From: an uncultured bacterium
GTDB taxonomy: Bacteria; Planctomycetota; UBA1135; GCA-002686595
Length of the DNA stretch: 44,869 bases
Reading direction: 5' to 3'
Assembly (NCBI GenBank): GCA_938083085.1
Contig: CALLKX010000086.1
Location: 1-44,869, forward strand
The translations under genes were made by a program, and so were the position numbers. The notes under the pieces are model-generated. The model was not told the origin of the DNA. It searched no databases and was given only the letters and a program-made list of their open reading frames with translations. Shown here one piece after another: positions 25,937-34,067 of this stretch. The stretch's first letter is position 1. Each line of letters starts with the position of its first letter.

Positions 25937-26704
25937 ATGTCGAGCGACTCCAACGCCCAGGCGCAGATCGAGCTCCACCGTGCGCTGGCGCCGCGCTACG
26001 CGTATCGGTACTCGTTCGCCTTCAGCCGCCTGTTTCAGGAGGAGTGGCACGCGGAGATGATCCGCCACGCCCCCGCGTCCGCCACGCGGCTCCTCGATAT
26101 TGGCTGCGGAACGGGCTTCTTCCTCGCGGAGCTGGAGGCCCAGCGGCCCGGGGCTGTGGGGCTCGACATCAGTCACGAGATGCTGAAGGTGAGCGAGGCG
26201 TACGTCCCGAACGCGCGGCTCGTGACGGCGGACGCGGAGCACATGCCCTTCCGGGAGGCCGCCTTCGACGTGGTCTTCTGCAAGGGCAGCCTGCACCACA
26301 TGCGCGACCACGTGGGGTTCCTCGAGAGCTGCGAGGACATGCTCGCGGACGACGGCCTGCTCGTGATGAGCGAGCCCTGCAACGACAACCCGATCATCCG
26401 CTTCGCCCGGGCGTTGATGTACCGCAAGAGCCCTCACTTCGACGTGGGGGACCAGGGCTTCACCCGCAAGGGCATCGTGGAGCTGACCGAGCGTGCGGGG
26501 ATGGAGGTCCTGAGGACGAAGAAGTTCGGCGTCCTCGCCTACGTCTTCGCCGGGTTCCCAGACCACCTCGGCGCCCTCCGCTTCATCCCGGGCTCGGCCC
26601 TCCTGACGAGGCTGTTTATCGGCCTTGATCGGGTCCTCTGCGCGGTTCCCGGCCTCTCCCTCCTCGGCTTCCACGTGCTCGTGGTCGCCCGTCCCAAGCG
26701 CTGA
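25937..26704 (+). CDS. Class I SAM-dependent methyltransferase
   Basis: 255 residues, cytosolic. SAM-binding motif I is LDIGCGTG (53-60), the acidic loop is GLDIS (74-78), motif II-like DAEHMPF (92-98) precedes FDVVFCKGSLHHM, the usual layout of UbiE/Methyltransf_11 proteins acting on small molecules or lipids. The C-terminal 60 residues are hydrophobic and could associate with the membrane. It starts 35 bp after the giant gene and may be co-transcribed. The substrate is unknown; neighbours give no clear pathway. Confidence 0.85.
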   Translation: MSSDSNAQAQIELHRALAPRYAYRYSFAFSRLFQEEWHAEMIRHAPASATRLLDIGCGTGFFLAELEAQRPGAVGLDISHEMLKVSEAYVPNARLVTADAEHMPFREAAFDVVFCKGSLHHMRDHVGFLESCEDMLADDGLLVMSEPCNDNPIIRFARALMYRKSPHFDVGDQGFTRKGIVELTERAGMEVLRTKKFGVLAYVFAGFPDHLGALRFIPGSALLTRLFIGLDRVLCAVPGLSLLGFHVLVVARPKR

Positions 26705-26830
26705 GAGCCTCCCTGGCCAGCCCTCTGGAGGGCGTGAGGCGCGGAGCCACCCTCCGGGCCATGCTCGGGGCGGGGGTGGTTCAGGGCGGATCGCTCATCC
26801 TCCGGGCCGATCCAGTCGATGACTGGGGCA

Positions 26831-28672
26831 ATGTGCGGAATTCTCGGAGAGGTGACGGCCCGCGGCGAGGCCGTGGGCCTGACAGACGAGCAGGCCGAGC
26901 GCTGGCTCGGTGAGCTGGATCACCGTGGACCGGACGGCCGCGGCCTCTGGCGCGGTGAGAACGTGCTCCTGGGTCACACCCGCCTCGCAGTGCGCGACCC
27001 CCGCAACGGCGCGGCCGCGCAGCCGATCACGACGCCCTGTGGGCGGTACGCTCTCGTCTACAACGGCGAGCTCTACAACGACGCCGAGCTCCGCGCTTCG
27101 CTCGAACCTGCAGTGCTGCAGGCGACTGGCGGAGCGGGATTCCAGACGGCCTGCGATGCGGAGACCGTGCTCTGGGCGCTGACGCTTGGCGGGCGAGACG
27201 CCCTCGGTTCCATGCGGGGCATGTTCGCGCTGGCGTTCGTGGACCTCGAGACCCGGACGGTGCTGCTCTCCCGTGACCCCCTCGGCGTCAAGCCCCTGGT
27301 CTGGGCGTCGACGCCGACCGGCCTCGCCTTCGCGAGCGAGCCTCGCGCGCTCGTGTCACATCCCCGGGTGCGTCTCGCCCCGGACATGGAGATGTTCTCC
27401 GCCTACCTCGCCACCAGCCGCAGGACCATGGCGGGTCGCACCCTGTTCGAGGGCGTCGAGGCTATCCAGCCTGGCGAGACCCTCCAGATCGACCTTTGCA
27501 AGCGGCGCCCGCGACCGGTGCAGCTGTACACGCCCGGGCTGCTCTTCGGCGTGGCGCCTGCGGACCCGGCCCCCGAGGCCTGTCGGTCCGTGATCACCGA
27601 CTCCGTCCTGGCCCACCTGGTGAGCGATGTGCCGGTGTGCTCGATGCTCTCGGGCGGCCTCGACAGCACGATCATCGCCTCCATCGTCGCGGGTCGCCGC
27701 GACGACCTCGCGACCTGGTGTGCCTCGGGCGTCGACGGCGGTCAGGAGATCGGCCCCGACCCCGCCGAGGCGCGCGCCCTGGCCGGGGAGCTGGGGACCC
27801 GGCACCACGACGTCCACCTGCACGCCAGTGACTTCATGGGGGCATGGCGCGAGCACGTGGCCCATCTGGGCCAGCCGCTGTCCACACCCAACGAGGTCGC
27901 GATCTCGCGGCTCGCCTCGGCCGTCCGTGAATCTGGAGCGCGCGTGGCCCTTTCCGGCGAAGGAGCCGACGAGCTCTTCGGCGGCTACGACGCCATCCTC
28001 TCGGCCTATGCAACCCACGGCCGCCTCCCGGCAGTCCCGATCGGCTCAGCCCGCTTCCACCTCGAGGCCGCGGCCTGGGTGTCTCCCGCGGCTCAGGAGG
28101 GGCTCCTGCACGGCGACGCCGCAGGACAGTCTGACTTCGTCATCAACGCCTACGAGCGTGCGTATGCCCTTAGCGAGACGCAGGTGCGAGAGGGCGGCGG
28201 CAAGCTCGACGCCCACCTCCAGCTCCAGCGCCGTTTCAACCTCAACGCCCTGCTGGAGCGGCTCGACGGGGCCACCATGCGTCACGGCATCGAGGGACGG
28301 ACCCCCTTCGCGGACGTCGAGGTGGCTCGATATGCGGAGTCGCTGCCGATGGCCGCGAAGTTCGAGGACGGGCAGGCAGGGGCCGCCGGCTCCAAGATCA
28401 TCCTGCGCCGTGCCTTCAAGGGGGCGATTCCGGAACGGATCGAGAAGCGGCGGAAGGCGTCCTTCCCGCTGCCCTTCGAGACCTGGTGCGCGCCGGTGAA
28501 GGATGAGATCGCGGGCTCGCGGTTCCTCGCGGAGTGGGTGGCGCCGGAGGTGATCCAGGCCGTCGCCGGCGACCCTGAGACCCACTGGCGGCTGACCTGG
28601 CTGCTCGGGAACCTTGCCCTTTGGGGGGACGCCGTCTTCGGTGCCTCCTCCGCGGGCCGGCAGGCCGCCTGA
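26831..28672 (+). CDS. asnB: Glutamine-hydrolysing asparagine synthetase
   Basis: 613 residues. I start at ATG 26831 and not at the upstream 26819, because maturation must expose Cys2 (MCGILGEV), the glutaminase nucleophile. Class II amidotransferase residues follow: Arg51, NGELYN (78-83) and Asp109. The synthetase domain has the ATP PP-loop SGGLDS (274-279) and SGEGADELFGGYD. It makes Asn from Asp, Gln and ATP. AsnB-like enzymes in surface-glycan regions sometimes amidate other acids, but no such pathway surrounds this copy. It is 126 bp from the methyltransferase gene. Confidence 0.93.
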   Translation: MCGILGEVTARGEAVGLTDEQAERWLGELDHRGPDGRGLWRGENVLLGHTRLAVRDPRNGAAAQPITTPCGRYALVYNGELYNDAELRASLEPAVLQATGGAGFQTACDAETVLWALTLGGRDALGSMRGMFALAFVDLETRTVLLSRDPLGVKPLVWASTPTGLAFASEPRALVSHPRVRLAPDMEMFSAYLATSRRTMAGRTLFEGVEAIQPGETLQIDLCKRRPRPVQLYTPGLLFGVAPADPAPEACRSVITDSVLAHLVSDVPVCSMLSGGLDSTIIASIVAGRRDDLATWCASGVDGGQEIGPDPAEARALAGELGTRHHDVHLHASDFMGAWREHVAHLGQPLSTPNEVAISRLASAVRESGARVALSGEGADELFGGYDAILSAYATHGRLPAVPIGSARFHLEAAAWVSPAAQEGLLHGDAAGQSDFVINAYERAYALSETQVREGGGKLDAHLQLQRRFNLNALLERLDGATMRHGIEGRTPFADVEVARYAESLPMAAKFEDGQAGAAGSKIILRRAFKGAIPERIEKRRKASFPLPFETWCAPVKDEIAGSRFLAEWVAPEVIQAVAGDPETHWRLTWLLGNLALWGDAVFGASSAGRQAA

Positions 28673-28731
28673 GCATCGCTCGCGGGGGCGGGGAAAGGGC
28701 GCTGGGGCGCATGTCCGCTTATCCTGACGCC

Positions 28732-29286
28732 ATGAACAAGCGCGTCGTGGTGCCCCTTGCGGAGGGGGTCGAGGAGATGGAGGCGGTGATCGTTATCGAC
28801 GTCCTCAGGAGAGCGGGTCTTGAGGTCGTGGTGGCTGGCCTCGAGGGGGCGGGCCCGGTGCGTGCCTCCCGAGGGGTCGTCCTGCACGCCGAGCTCGGCT
28901 GGGACGAGGCGCTGGAGCAGCCCGTGGACGCGCTGGTGCTCCCCGGAGGGATGGGCGGCATGGAGAGGCTGCGGGCCGATGAGCGGGTCATCGCCGCCGT
29001 CCAGAGCCTCCTGGGAGGAGGGCAGCTGGTGGCCGCTATCTGCGCGGCGCCGCTGGTGTTGGCCAGGGCAGGGGCCGCGGACGGGCGGCGGATGACCTGT
29101 CACCCCAGCGTGCGCGACGAACTCCTCGCCGCCGGGGCCGTGGGCTCGGAGGCGAGAGTGGTTCAGGACGGGACGGTCCTCACCAGCCTGGGCCCTGGAT
29201 CGTCCGTCGAGTTCGCCCTGGCCGTCGCAGAAGAGCTGGTTGGGCTCGAGCGGGTGCTCGAGGTCTCGGCTGGCATGTGCGTCTGA
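28732..29286 (+). CDS. DJ-1/PfpI family protein (YajL-like)
   Basis: 184 residues from the ATG at 28732, giving the family N-terminus MNKRVVVPLAEGVEEMEAV. The reactive Cys104 sits in the nucleophile elbow AAICAAP, and Glu17 (VEEMEAV) is the partner equivalent to Glu18 of human DJ-1. Family members are linked to protein or glyoxal repair and oxidative stress; the exact activity is debated. It stands 59 bp after asnB on the same strand. There is no Shine-Dalgarno sequence. Confidence 0.9.
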   Translation: MNKRVVVPLAEGVEEMEAVIVIDVLRRAGLEVVVAGLEGAGPVRASRGVVLHAELGWDEALEQPVDALVLPGGMGGMERLRADERVIAAVQSLLGGGQLVAAICAAPLVLARAGAADGRRMTCHPSVRDELLAAGAVGSEARVVQDGTVLTSLGPGSSVEFALAVAEELVGLERVLEVSAGMCV

Positions 29287-29405
29287 GCCGATCTGGCCCG
29301 GTCTGGCCGCCTTGGGGCCTGGCTCTCGTTGACAGGTCAGCCGATTCCGCCCATCCTCCTCCCCCGATCTCGTCACCGCGGGCACGCCGCCTGCTATGCC
29401 GTTCG

Positions 29406-30545
29406 ATGGTTTTCATGATGACCCGAATCACCTCCTCGACCCTCCTGGCCTCTCTGGCCGTCGCCGCCGCCGCCAACGCGTCCGCCTCCCCGGACCGGAT
29501 CTACAAGGCCGACGGCTCCATCGTCGACAACGTGGACGTGGTCTCCGAGACCATCGACCTGGTGACCTACAAGCCCGAGAAGGGGCGAGGTGACGCTGAG
29601 GTCGATTCGGAGCTGGTGCTGCGCGTCGAATTCACGGAGCGCCCGGAGGACGTGGCGGCAGCCGAGGTCGACGCGATGAACGGCGCGCTCCTCGGAGCGA
29701 TCAGCGGCTTTCAGACCTACCTTGGCGGGCTTGGTGAGCGAGGAGATCGCAAGCACCCCTGGGCCGCGGCTTACTCGCAGTATCGGCTGATCGAACTCTT
29801 CGAGCAGATGAACAGCGAGGAGTCCATCCAGTCGATGGTCGCGGCGGTCGACGAGCTCGTGGCCGCGTACCCCGACTCTCGCTACGTGCCCCTCGCCTTC
29901 ATCAAGAAGTTCGAGGCGCAGCTGATCCACGGCGACAAGGCCGGCGCCAAGGCCTCGGCCGCCGCCTTCGGTGTGTTCGTGGAGGAGCGTGGCCTTGCCC
30001 AGCGCTGGAAGCTGGAGCACCGCCTCCGCGAAGTGCTGTCCGATGACTCTCTCAACGGCGCCGGCCTCGAGGCTGCGCTGGGTCGGGTCTCCTCCGAAGC
30101 CGCGGTCTTCCCGACCGTTGCCAATCGCGCCGACGTGGCGATCGCCGAGTCAATGAAGGGCCGCGGTGCGTTCGAGGAGGCCGAGGAGGCCTTCGAGGGC
30201 GTGACCGAGTCACCGAACGCCGACGACCGTACCCTTGCCGCCGCATGGTGCGGCCTCGGGGAGTGCCTGTTCCGTCGCGCCGAGACCGCGGCCGCGTCGG
30301 GCGACGCGGAGGGGGCTGCTCCGGTCTTCAATCGCGCCCAGCTCGCGTTCATGCGGGTGGTGGTCCTCTACCCCGCCGAGCTTGCGTACGTCCCGCAGTC
30401 GGCCTTCTACGCCGGCCGCTGCATCCAGGAACTGGGTGGGGAGCTCGCGAAGGAGCAGTCTGACCGCCTCTTCAACTTCGTGACGCGCAACTTCCGTGGG
30501 TCCCGATGGTCGGACTCGGCGCGCCAGTTCCGCCGCCGGAACTGA
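29406..30545 (+). CDS. Exported helical-repeat (TPR-like) protein
   Basis: 379 residues from ATG 29406; ATGs at 29415 and 29418 are equally good. A signal peptide (about 1-27, ending NASA) is followed by a small beta region (DRIYKADGSIVDNVDVVSET) of a type I have seen at the start of planctomycete exported proteins, then about 290 residues of helix pairs with repeated Ala-rich A/B helices (for example FEEAEEAFEGVTESPN). It is likely periplasmic with a scaffold role; no enzyme motif is seen. It ends at a strong hairpin (30612-30644). Confidence 0.72.
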   Translation: MVFMMTRITSSTLLASLAVAAAANASASPDRIYKADGSIVDNVDVVSETIDLVTYKPEKGRGDAEVDSELVLRVEFTERPEDVAAAEVDAMNGALLGAISGFQTYLGGLGERGDRKHPWAAAYSQYRLIELFEQMNSEESIQSMVAAVDELVAAYPDSRYVPLAFIKKFEAQLIHGDKAGAKASAAAFGVFVEERGLAQRWKLEHRLREVLSDDSLNGAGLEAALGRVSSEAAVFPTVANRADVAIAESMKGRGAFEEAEEAFEGVTESPNADDRTLAAAWCGLGECLFRRAETAAASGDAEGAAPVFNRAQLAFMRVVVLYPAELAYVPQSAFYAGRCIQELGGELAKEQSDRLFNFVTRNFRGSRWSDSARQFRRRN

Positions 30546-30897
30546 TCTGGTTCGGTAGAAAGTCAGCGCCCCGTTCGATTCGGGGCCGGCAGGCCTTCGT
30601 TCTGCCAGCGGCAAGGCCGCTCCCGGTGACCGGGGGCGGCCTTGTCTCGTTGGCGGGCTATGCCGCAGGGGAGAGTGCCGATGCCGCCTGGGCGCCTCGG
30701 CCGGGCGTGCGGCTCCTCCCCGCTTCGTGGGGCGGCGCGACGGCGTGGAGTTATCCACACCGAGGCCGCGTTCGCCGCCCTTGCGCTCGAAGTGCTGTCC
30801 TGACCTTGGATCCGCAGCCGAGCGGGAGCCGGCGGGACCGGCAGCGTCCGCTGGGCGCGCTCGGGCCGTGGACGTCACCCCCCCTCCCCAGAGCGTC
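30546..30897. other. Intergenic region with terminator and sigma-gene leader
   Basis: 352 bases. The first 100 hold two stems, a small one (GCCCCGTTCGATTCGGGGC near 30568) and the terminator listed separately. The rest precedes the sigma-factor gene and contains open frames without any recognised domain. I see no consensus promoter. Confidence 0.45.
30612..30644 (+). terminator. Hairpin terminator after the exported helical-repeat gene
   Basis: CAAGGCCGCTCCCGG (30612-30626) pairs with 30630-30644 around a TGA loop; one T:G wobble, otherwise 15 paired bases. It is followed by TCTCGTT. Confidence 0.75.
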
Positions 30898-31578
30898 ATG
30901 TCGAAACTCGCCCCCCCTGTTCCGCGCCCCCTTCACCCCCAGCCGCGCTCCAGGCACGCTCCGACCCCACGTCGCACGCGCCCTGTCCAGCGCCGTTCGG
31001 CTGGCACCGGGCGAGCGCGTCCCCGGACCACCGATTCAGGCTGTTGGGACCAGCTGGTGGCCTTACGGCCCTCGGTGCTGGCCTTCCTGAAGCGGCGCTG
31101 CCGCGATGAGCACCAGGCTGAGGACCTGGCCCAGGAGACCCTCCTGCGCGCAGCGCGCCACGCCGGGTACTTCGATCATGTCCAGCGGCCGGTGTCGTGG
31201 GTGCTCCAGATCGCCGCCAACGTCCACCTCGATCACGCTCGAAAGGAGTCCTGGCAGCACCTGAGCCCGCCGGATCACGCGGTCTTTCTCCTCATTCCAG
31301 GCACGGAGGCTGTGCCCGGGGATTCAGCGGATCTCGACCTCTATCGGGTGGATGGGCAAGAGGTGGACGGTGCGGACCTCACTGCTGCGGTTCGCGCGGT
31401 CTGGGGAACCCTCTTGGAGCGCGACCGCGTGGTCCTGTCAGCCTTCTACGGAGAAGGAGGCGGCACCGCCGCTGCGGCGGCAGCCTGCATGATCAGCCGT
31501 CAGCTCGTGAAGGTGCGGCTCTTCCGCGCGCGGCGGCGGCTCCACGCCGCGGTCCTCGAACTCCTCGGTCGCAGCTGA
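30898..31578 (+). CDS. ECF-type RNA polymerase sigma factor
   Basis: 226 residues from ATG 30898. Region 2 spans about 52-117, with the conserved DLAQETLLRAAR (76-87) and a WVLQIAANVHLDHAR end. Region 4 spans about 160-222, with a helix-turn-helix ending VRLFRARRRLHAAV. The first 45 residues are Pro/Arg-rich and may be an artefact of a too early start. Regions 2 and 4 are joined by a short linker, as in ECF sigma factors. The next gene, a one-span protein, starts 8 bp later; in ECF systems this place usually belongs to the anti-sigma factor. Confidence 0.85.
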   Translation: MSKLAPPVPRPLHPQPRSRHAPTPRRTRPVQRRSAGTGRARPRTTDSGCWDQLVALRPSVLAFLKRRCRDEHQAEDLAQETLLRAARHAGYFDHVQRPVSWVLQIAANVHLDHARKESWQHLSPPDHAVFLLIPGTEAVPGDSADLDLYRVDGQEVDGADLTAAVRAVWGTLLERDRVVLSAFYGEGGGTAAAAAACMISRQLVKVRLFRARRRLHAAVLELLGRS

Positions 31579-31586
31579 GCCATACG

Positions 31587-32201
31587 GTGGATTCTGGAGC
31601 GCGCTCAGGAGGCCTGAACCGATCGAGCCGCTGGCTCCTGGTCCACCGCGTGAAAGGTGCGCTCGGGCTGGCCGGCATGGCCGCGCTCGGGGTGATCCTC
31701 GTTGAGGTGTCAGCGCCGTCCGGGCCTCTCGGCCATGAGTCGGGAGGGCGCGACTTGGAACCGGAGCAGGTCGCCGAGTCCGTCCCGTGGCGCCTCTGGC
31801 GGGACCGGCTCGCGAGCGCCCACGCTGCCCGCCGCGCAGGAGACGTGCGGGCTGCGTTGGACGAGTACGACGCGGTGGCTGGAGCGTCGCTCGCCCGTGG
31901 CCAGGACGTGGATCACGCTGCGCTGTGGTCCGCGCGGCTTCGCTTGAAGCTCGGCGAGTGCAGCGCTGCGCTGAACCTGCGCGACCTGATCATGCGCTGT
32001 GATGATCCAGCCCTGCTGTCGCGTGCGCTGCTCGTGGCAGAGTCCGACAGCGTCCGCGCGACCTGCACCGGGTGGTCGTCAACGTTGGAGGAATCAACGC
32101 GCCTCGCACGCGCGAAGTTGCGTGCTTTGGCGGCGCAAGAGACCGACGAAGGGCAGCGCGCCGCGCGATGGTTGCGGAGTTTGGCGACGAAGCGCCGTTG
32201 A
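31587..32201 (+). CDS. One-span membrane protein paired with the sigma factor
   Basis: 204 residues from a GTG at 31587, 8 bp after the sigma gene; the frame is open much further upstream inside that gene. A short basic cytosolic N-terminus (1-21), one span (about 24-41, GALGLAGMAALGVILVE) and a helical extracytoplasmic domain rich in Ala, Arg and Leu with a pair of Cys. I recognise no zinc-finger anti-sigma motif (HxxxCxxC is absent), so a role as anti-sigma factor rests on position only. The stop is followed at once by seven T residues. Confidence 0.55.
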   Translation: MDSGARSGGLNRSSRWLLVHRVKGALGLAGMAALGVILVEVSAPSGPLGHESGGRDLEPEQVAESVPWRLWRDRLASAHAARRAGDVRAALDEYDAVAGASLARGQDVDHAALWSARLRLKLGECSAALNLRDLIMRCDDPALLSRALLVAESDSVRATCTGWSSTLEESTRLARAKLRALAAQETDEGQRAARWLRSLATKRR

Positions 32202-32460
32202 ATTTTTTTGGATGAACGTTCCGGATTCAGTGGGTTTCGGGCGACGTAACTCGTATCACGTTGATTGAGGACACGAGACGCACCAGCGTTCGGTGAGGTT
32301 CACACCACCTGATCGAGTTCAGCGCGGGTGCGAGGAGTGCTCTCAGTAATAGCCACGACATCAAGAGGCGGCTCGTTCCTTCGGGAACGGGCCGCCTTGT
32401 CGTTTCAGCTTGCTGGGGGCGCCGAGGGCGCTCGCCTCTTCCGCGGCTGGGGGCCGCGCT
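32202..32460. other. Intergenic region, relatively AT-rich, possible small RNA
   Basis: 259 bases between the convergent one-span gene and ugd. It opens with a T7 run (32203-32209), is less GC-rich than the rest of the window and ends in a UUCG-loop terminator. No open frame is convincing. A short transcript ending at that hairpin is conceivable but unproven. Confidence 0.35.
32366..32397 (+). terminator. Hairpin terminator with TTCG tetraloop
   Basis: AGGCGGCTCGTTCC (32366-32379) pairs with 32384-32397 around TTCG, with one T:G wobble. It is followed on the plus strand by TTGTCGTTTC. It can serve the plus-strand gene ending at 32201 and, read the other way, ugd ending at 32461. Confidence 0.8.
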
Positions 32461-33762
32461 CTACCGGCCGAGGGCGTGGTAGGTGAAGCCCAGCTCCTCG
32501 AGCGTCTTCCGCGGGAAGATGTTCCTCCCGTCGAAGATGACCGGCTGCTTCAAGCCGCTCCTCAGGGCCTCGAAGTCGGGGCGACGGAACTCGTTCCACT
32601 CGGTCACGATGACGAGGGCATCGGCCCCCTCGATGGCGTCCATGGGGCTCTCTGCGTACTCGATCTCGTCGCCGAGGTAGTGATCCCGGGCCTCGTCCAT
32701 GGCCTCGGGGTCGTGGGCGATCACCGTGGCGCCGGCGCCTCGCAGGGCGCGGGAGAGCACGATGGCGGGCGCCTCGCGCATGTCGTCTGTGTTGGGCTTG
32801 AACGCGAGGCCCCAGAAGGCGAAGCGGAGTCCGGAGAGGTCCTCGCCGAAGTGCTTCACGATCTTCTCGAACATGAGGAGCTTCTGGGTCGCGTTCACGT
32901 CCTCCACGGCCTTCAGGATCCTGAAGTCGTAGTCGTTCTTGTCCGCGGTGTGGATGATCGCCTTGACGTCCTTCGGGAAGCAGGACCCGCCGTAGCCGAT
33001 CCCCGCGAAGAGGAAGCGCGAGCCGATCCGGTCGTCCGAGCCGATGCCCTTGCGGACGTTGTCCACGTTGGCGCCGACCCGCTCGCAGACGTTGGCGATC
33101 TCGTTCATGAAGGAGATGCGCGTGGCGAGCATGGCGTTGGCCGCGTACTTGGTCAGCTCCGCCGACGCGACGTCCATGGTGAAGATCGGGTTGCCTGTGC
33201 GGACGAAGGGCTCATAGAGCTCCGTCATGATCCGCGCCGCCCGGTCCGTGTCCGCGCCCACGACGACGCGGTCGGGCTTGAGGAAGTCGTCGATCGCGGC
33301 GCCCTCCTTCAGGAACTCCGGGTTCGAGACCACGTCGAACTCGTGCTGGGCGTGGGGGGCCATGGCCGCCTGAACCTTGAGCGCCGTGCCGACGGGAACC
33401 GTGGACTTGTCCACGACCACGGTGTAGCAGGTCATGTGCTTCGCGATGCTCTCGGCGGCTGAGAGGACGTACTTGACGTCGGCGCCGCCGTCCTCGCCCG
33501 GGGGCGTCCCCACGGCGATGAACGCCACCTGGGCGTCCTTCATTCCCTCGGCGTAGTCGGTCGTGAAGTGCAGGCGCCCGTCACGCACGTTGCGCTTGAT
33601 CAGCTCCTCGAGGCCCGGCTCGAAGATGGGCACGACGCCGTTGCGGAGGCCTTCGATCTTCTTCTCGTCGATGTCGACACAGGTGACGGTGTTGCCGCTT
33701 TCGGCGAAGCAGGTTCCTGCTACGAGACCGACATAGCCGGATCCGATGACTGCGATACGCAT
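32461..33762 (-). CDS. ugd: UDP-glucose 6-dehydrogenase
   Basis: 433 residues from the ATG at 33762, which gives MRIAVIGSGYVGLVAG; the frame opens at 33843. It oxidises UDP-glucose to UDP-glucuronate with two NAD. The Rossmann motif is GSGYVG (7-12), STVPVGT lies at 120-126, NPEFLKEG at 148-155, and the catalytic Cys261 is in GYGGSCFPKD. The GGSCFPKD form is the classical UDP-glucose type, unlike the GHCIAVDP of wecC in this window. The acid supplies surface polysaccharides. No Shine-Dalgarno sequence is seen. It is not clustered with other sugar genes; tRNA-Val lies upstream on the other strand. Confidence 0.95.
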   Translation of the reverse strand: MRIAVIGSGYVGLVAGTCFAESGNTVTCVDIDEKKIEGLRNGVVPIFEPGLEELIKRNVRDGRLHFTTDYAEGMKDAQVAFIAVGTPPGEDGGADVKYVLSAAESIAKHMTCYTVVVDKSTVPVGTALKVQAAMAPHAQHEFDVVSNPEFLKEGAAIDDFLKPDRVVVGADTDRAARIMTELYEPFVRTGNPIFTMDVASAELTKYAANAMLATRISFMNEIANVCERVGANVDNVRKGIGSDDRIGSRFLFAGIGYGGSCFPKDVKAIIHTADKNDYDFRILKAVEDVNATQKLLMFEKIVKHFGEDLSGLRFAFWGLAFKPNTDDMREAPAIVLSRALRGAGATVIAHDPEAMDEARDHYLGDEIEYAESPMDAIEGADALVIVTEWNEFRRPDFEALRSGLKQPVIFDGRNIFPRKTLEELGFTYHALGR

Positions 33763-33937
33763 GGTGAGGGACTGGGGTGTTGGGGAGTGGCAGGAGCCGC
33801 CCGGATGAGCCGTTGGGAGGGGGCAGCGCCTGTCCATAACCATCGGTTTTCGAACGGCGACCTCTGAACTCCGGGCGCGAGTTGGGGCAGAATACCGGGG
33901 CGCACGGCCCCGGTGGGGTGATCGGCGTCCCCTCAGA

Positions 33938-34013
33938 GGGCGATTAACTCAGTCGGTAGAGTGCCTCGTTTACACCGAGGACGTCGGGGGTTCGAGTCCC
34001 TCATCGCCCACCA
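33938..34013 (+). tRNA. tRNA-Val (anticodon UAC)
   Basis: Full cloverleaf of 76 bases with encoded CCA. The acceptor GGGCGAT pairs with ATCGCCC (34003-34009), the D arm is ACTC...GAGT, the anticodon stem CCTCG/CGAGG encloses the loop TTTACAC with anticodon TAC, and the T arm GGGGG/CCCTC encloses TTCGAGT with one G:T pair. It reads GUA and probably other GUN codons. Confidence 0.97.
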
Positions 34014-34067
34014 GGTGCCTCCATTTGCGTCAACCTGGCAGTGAGGTGCGCTGGAGCGGTATCCCGG

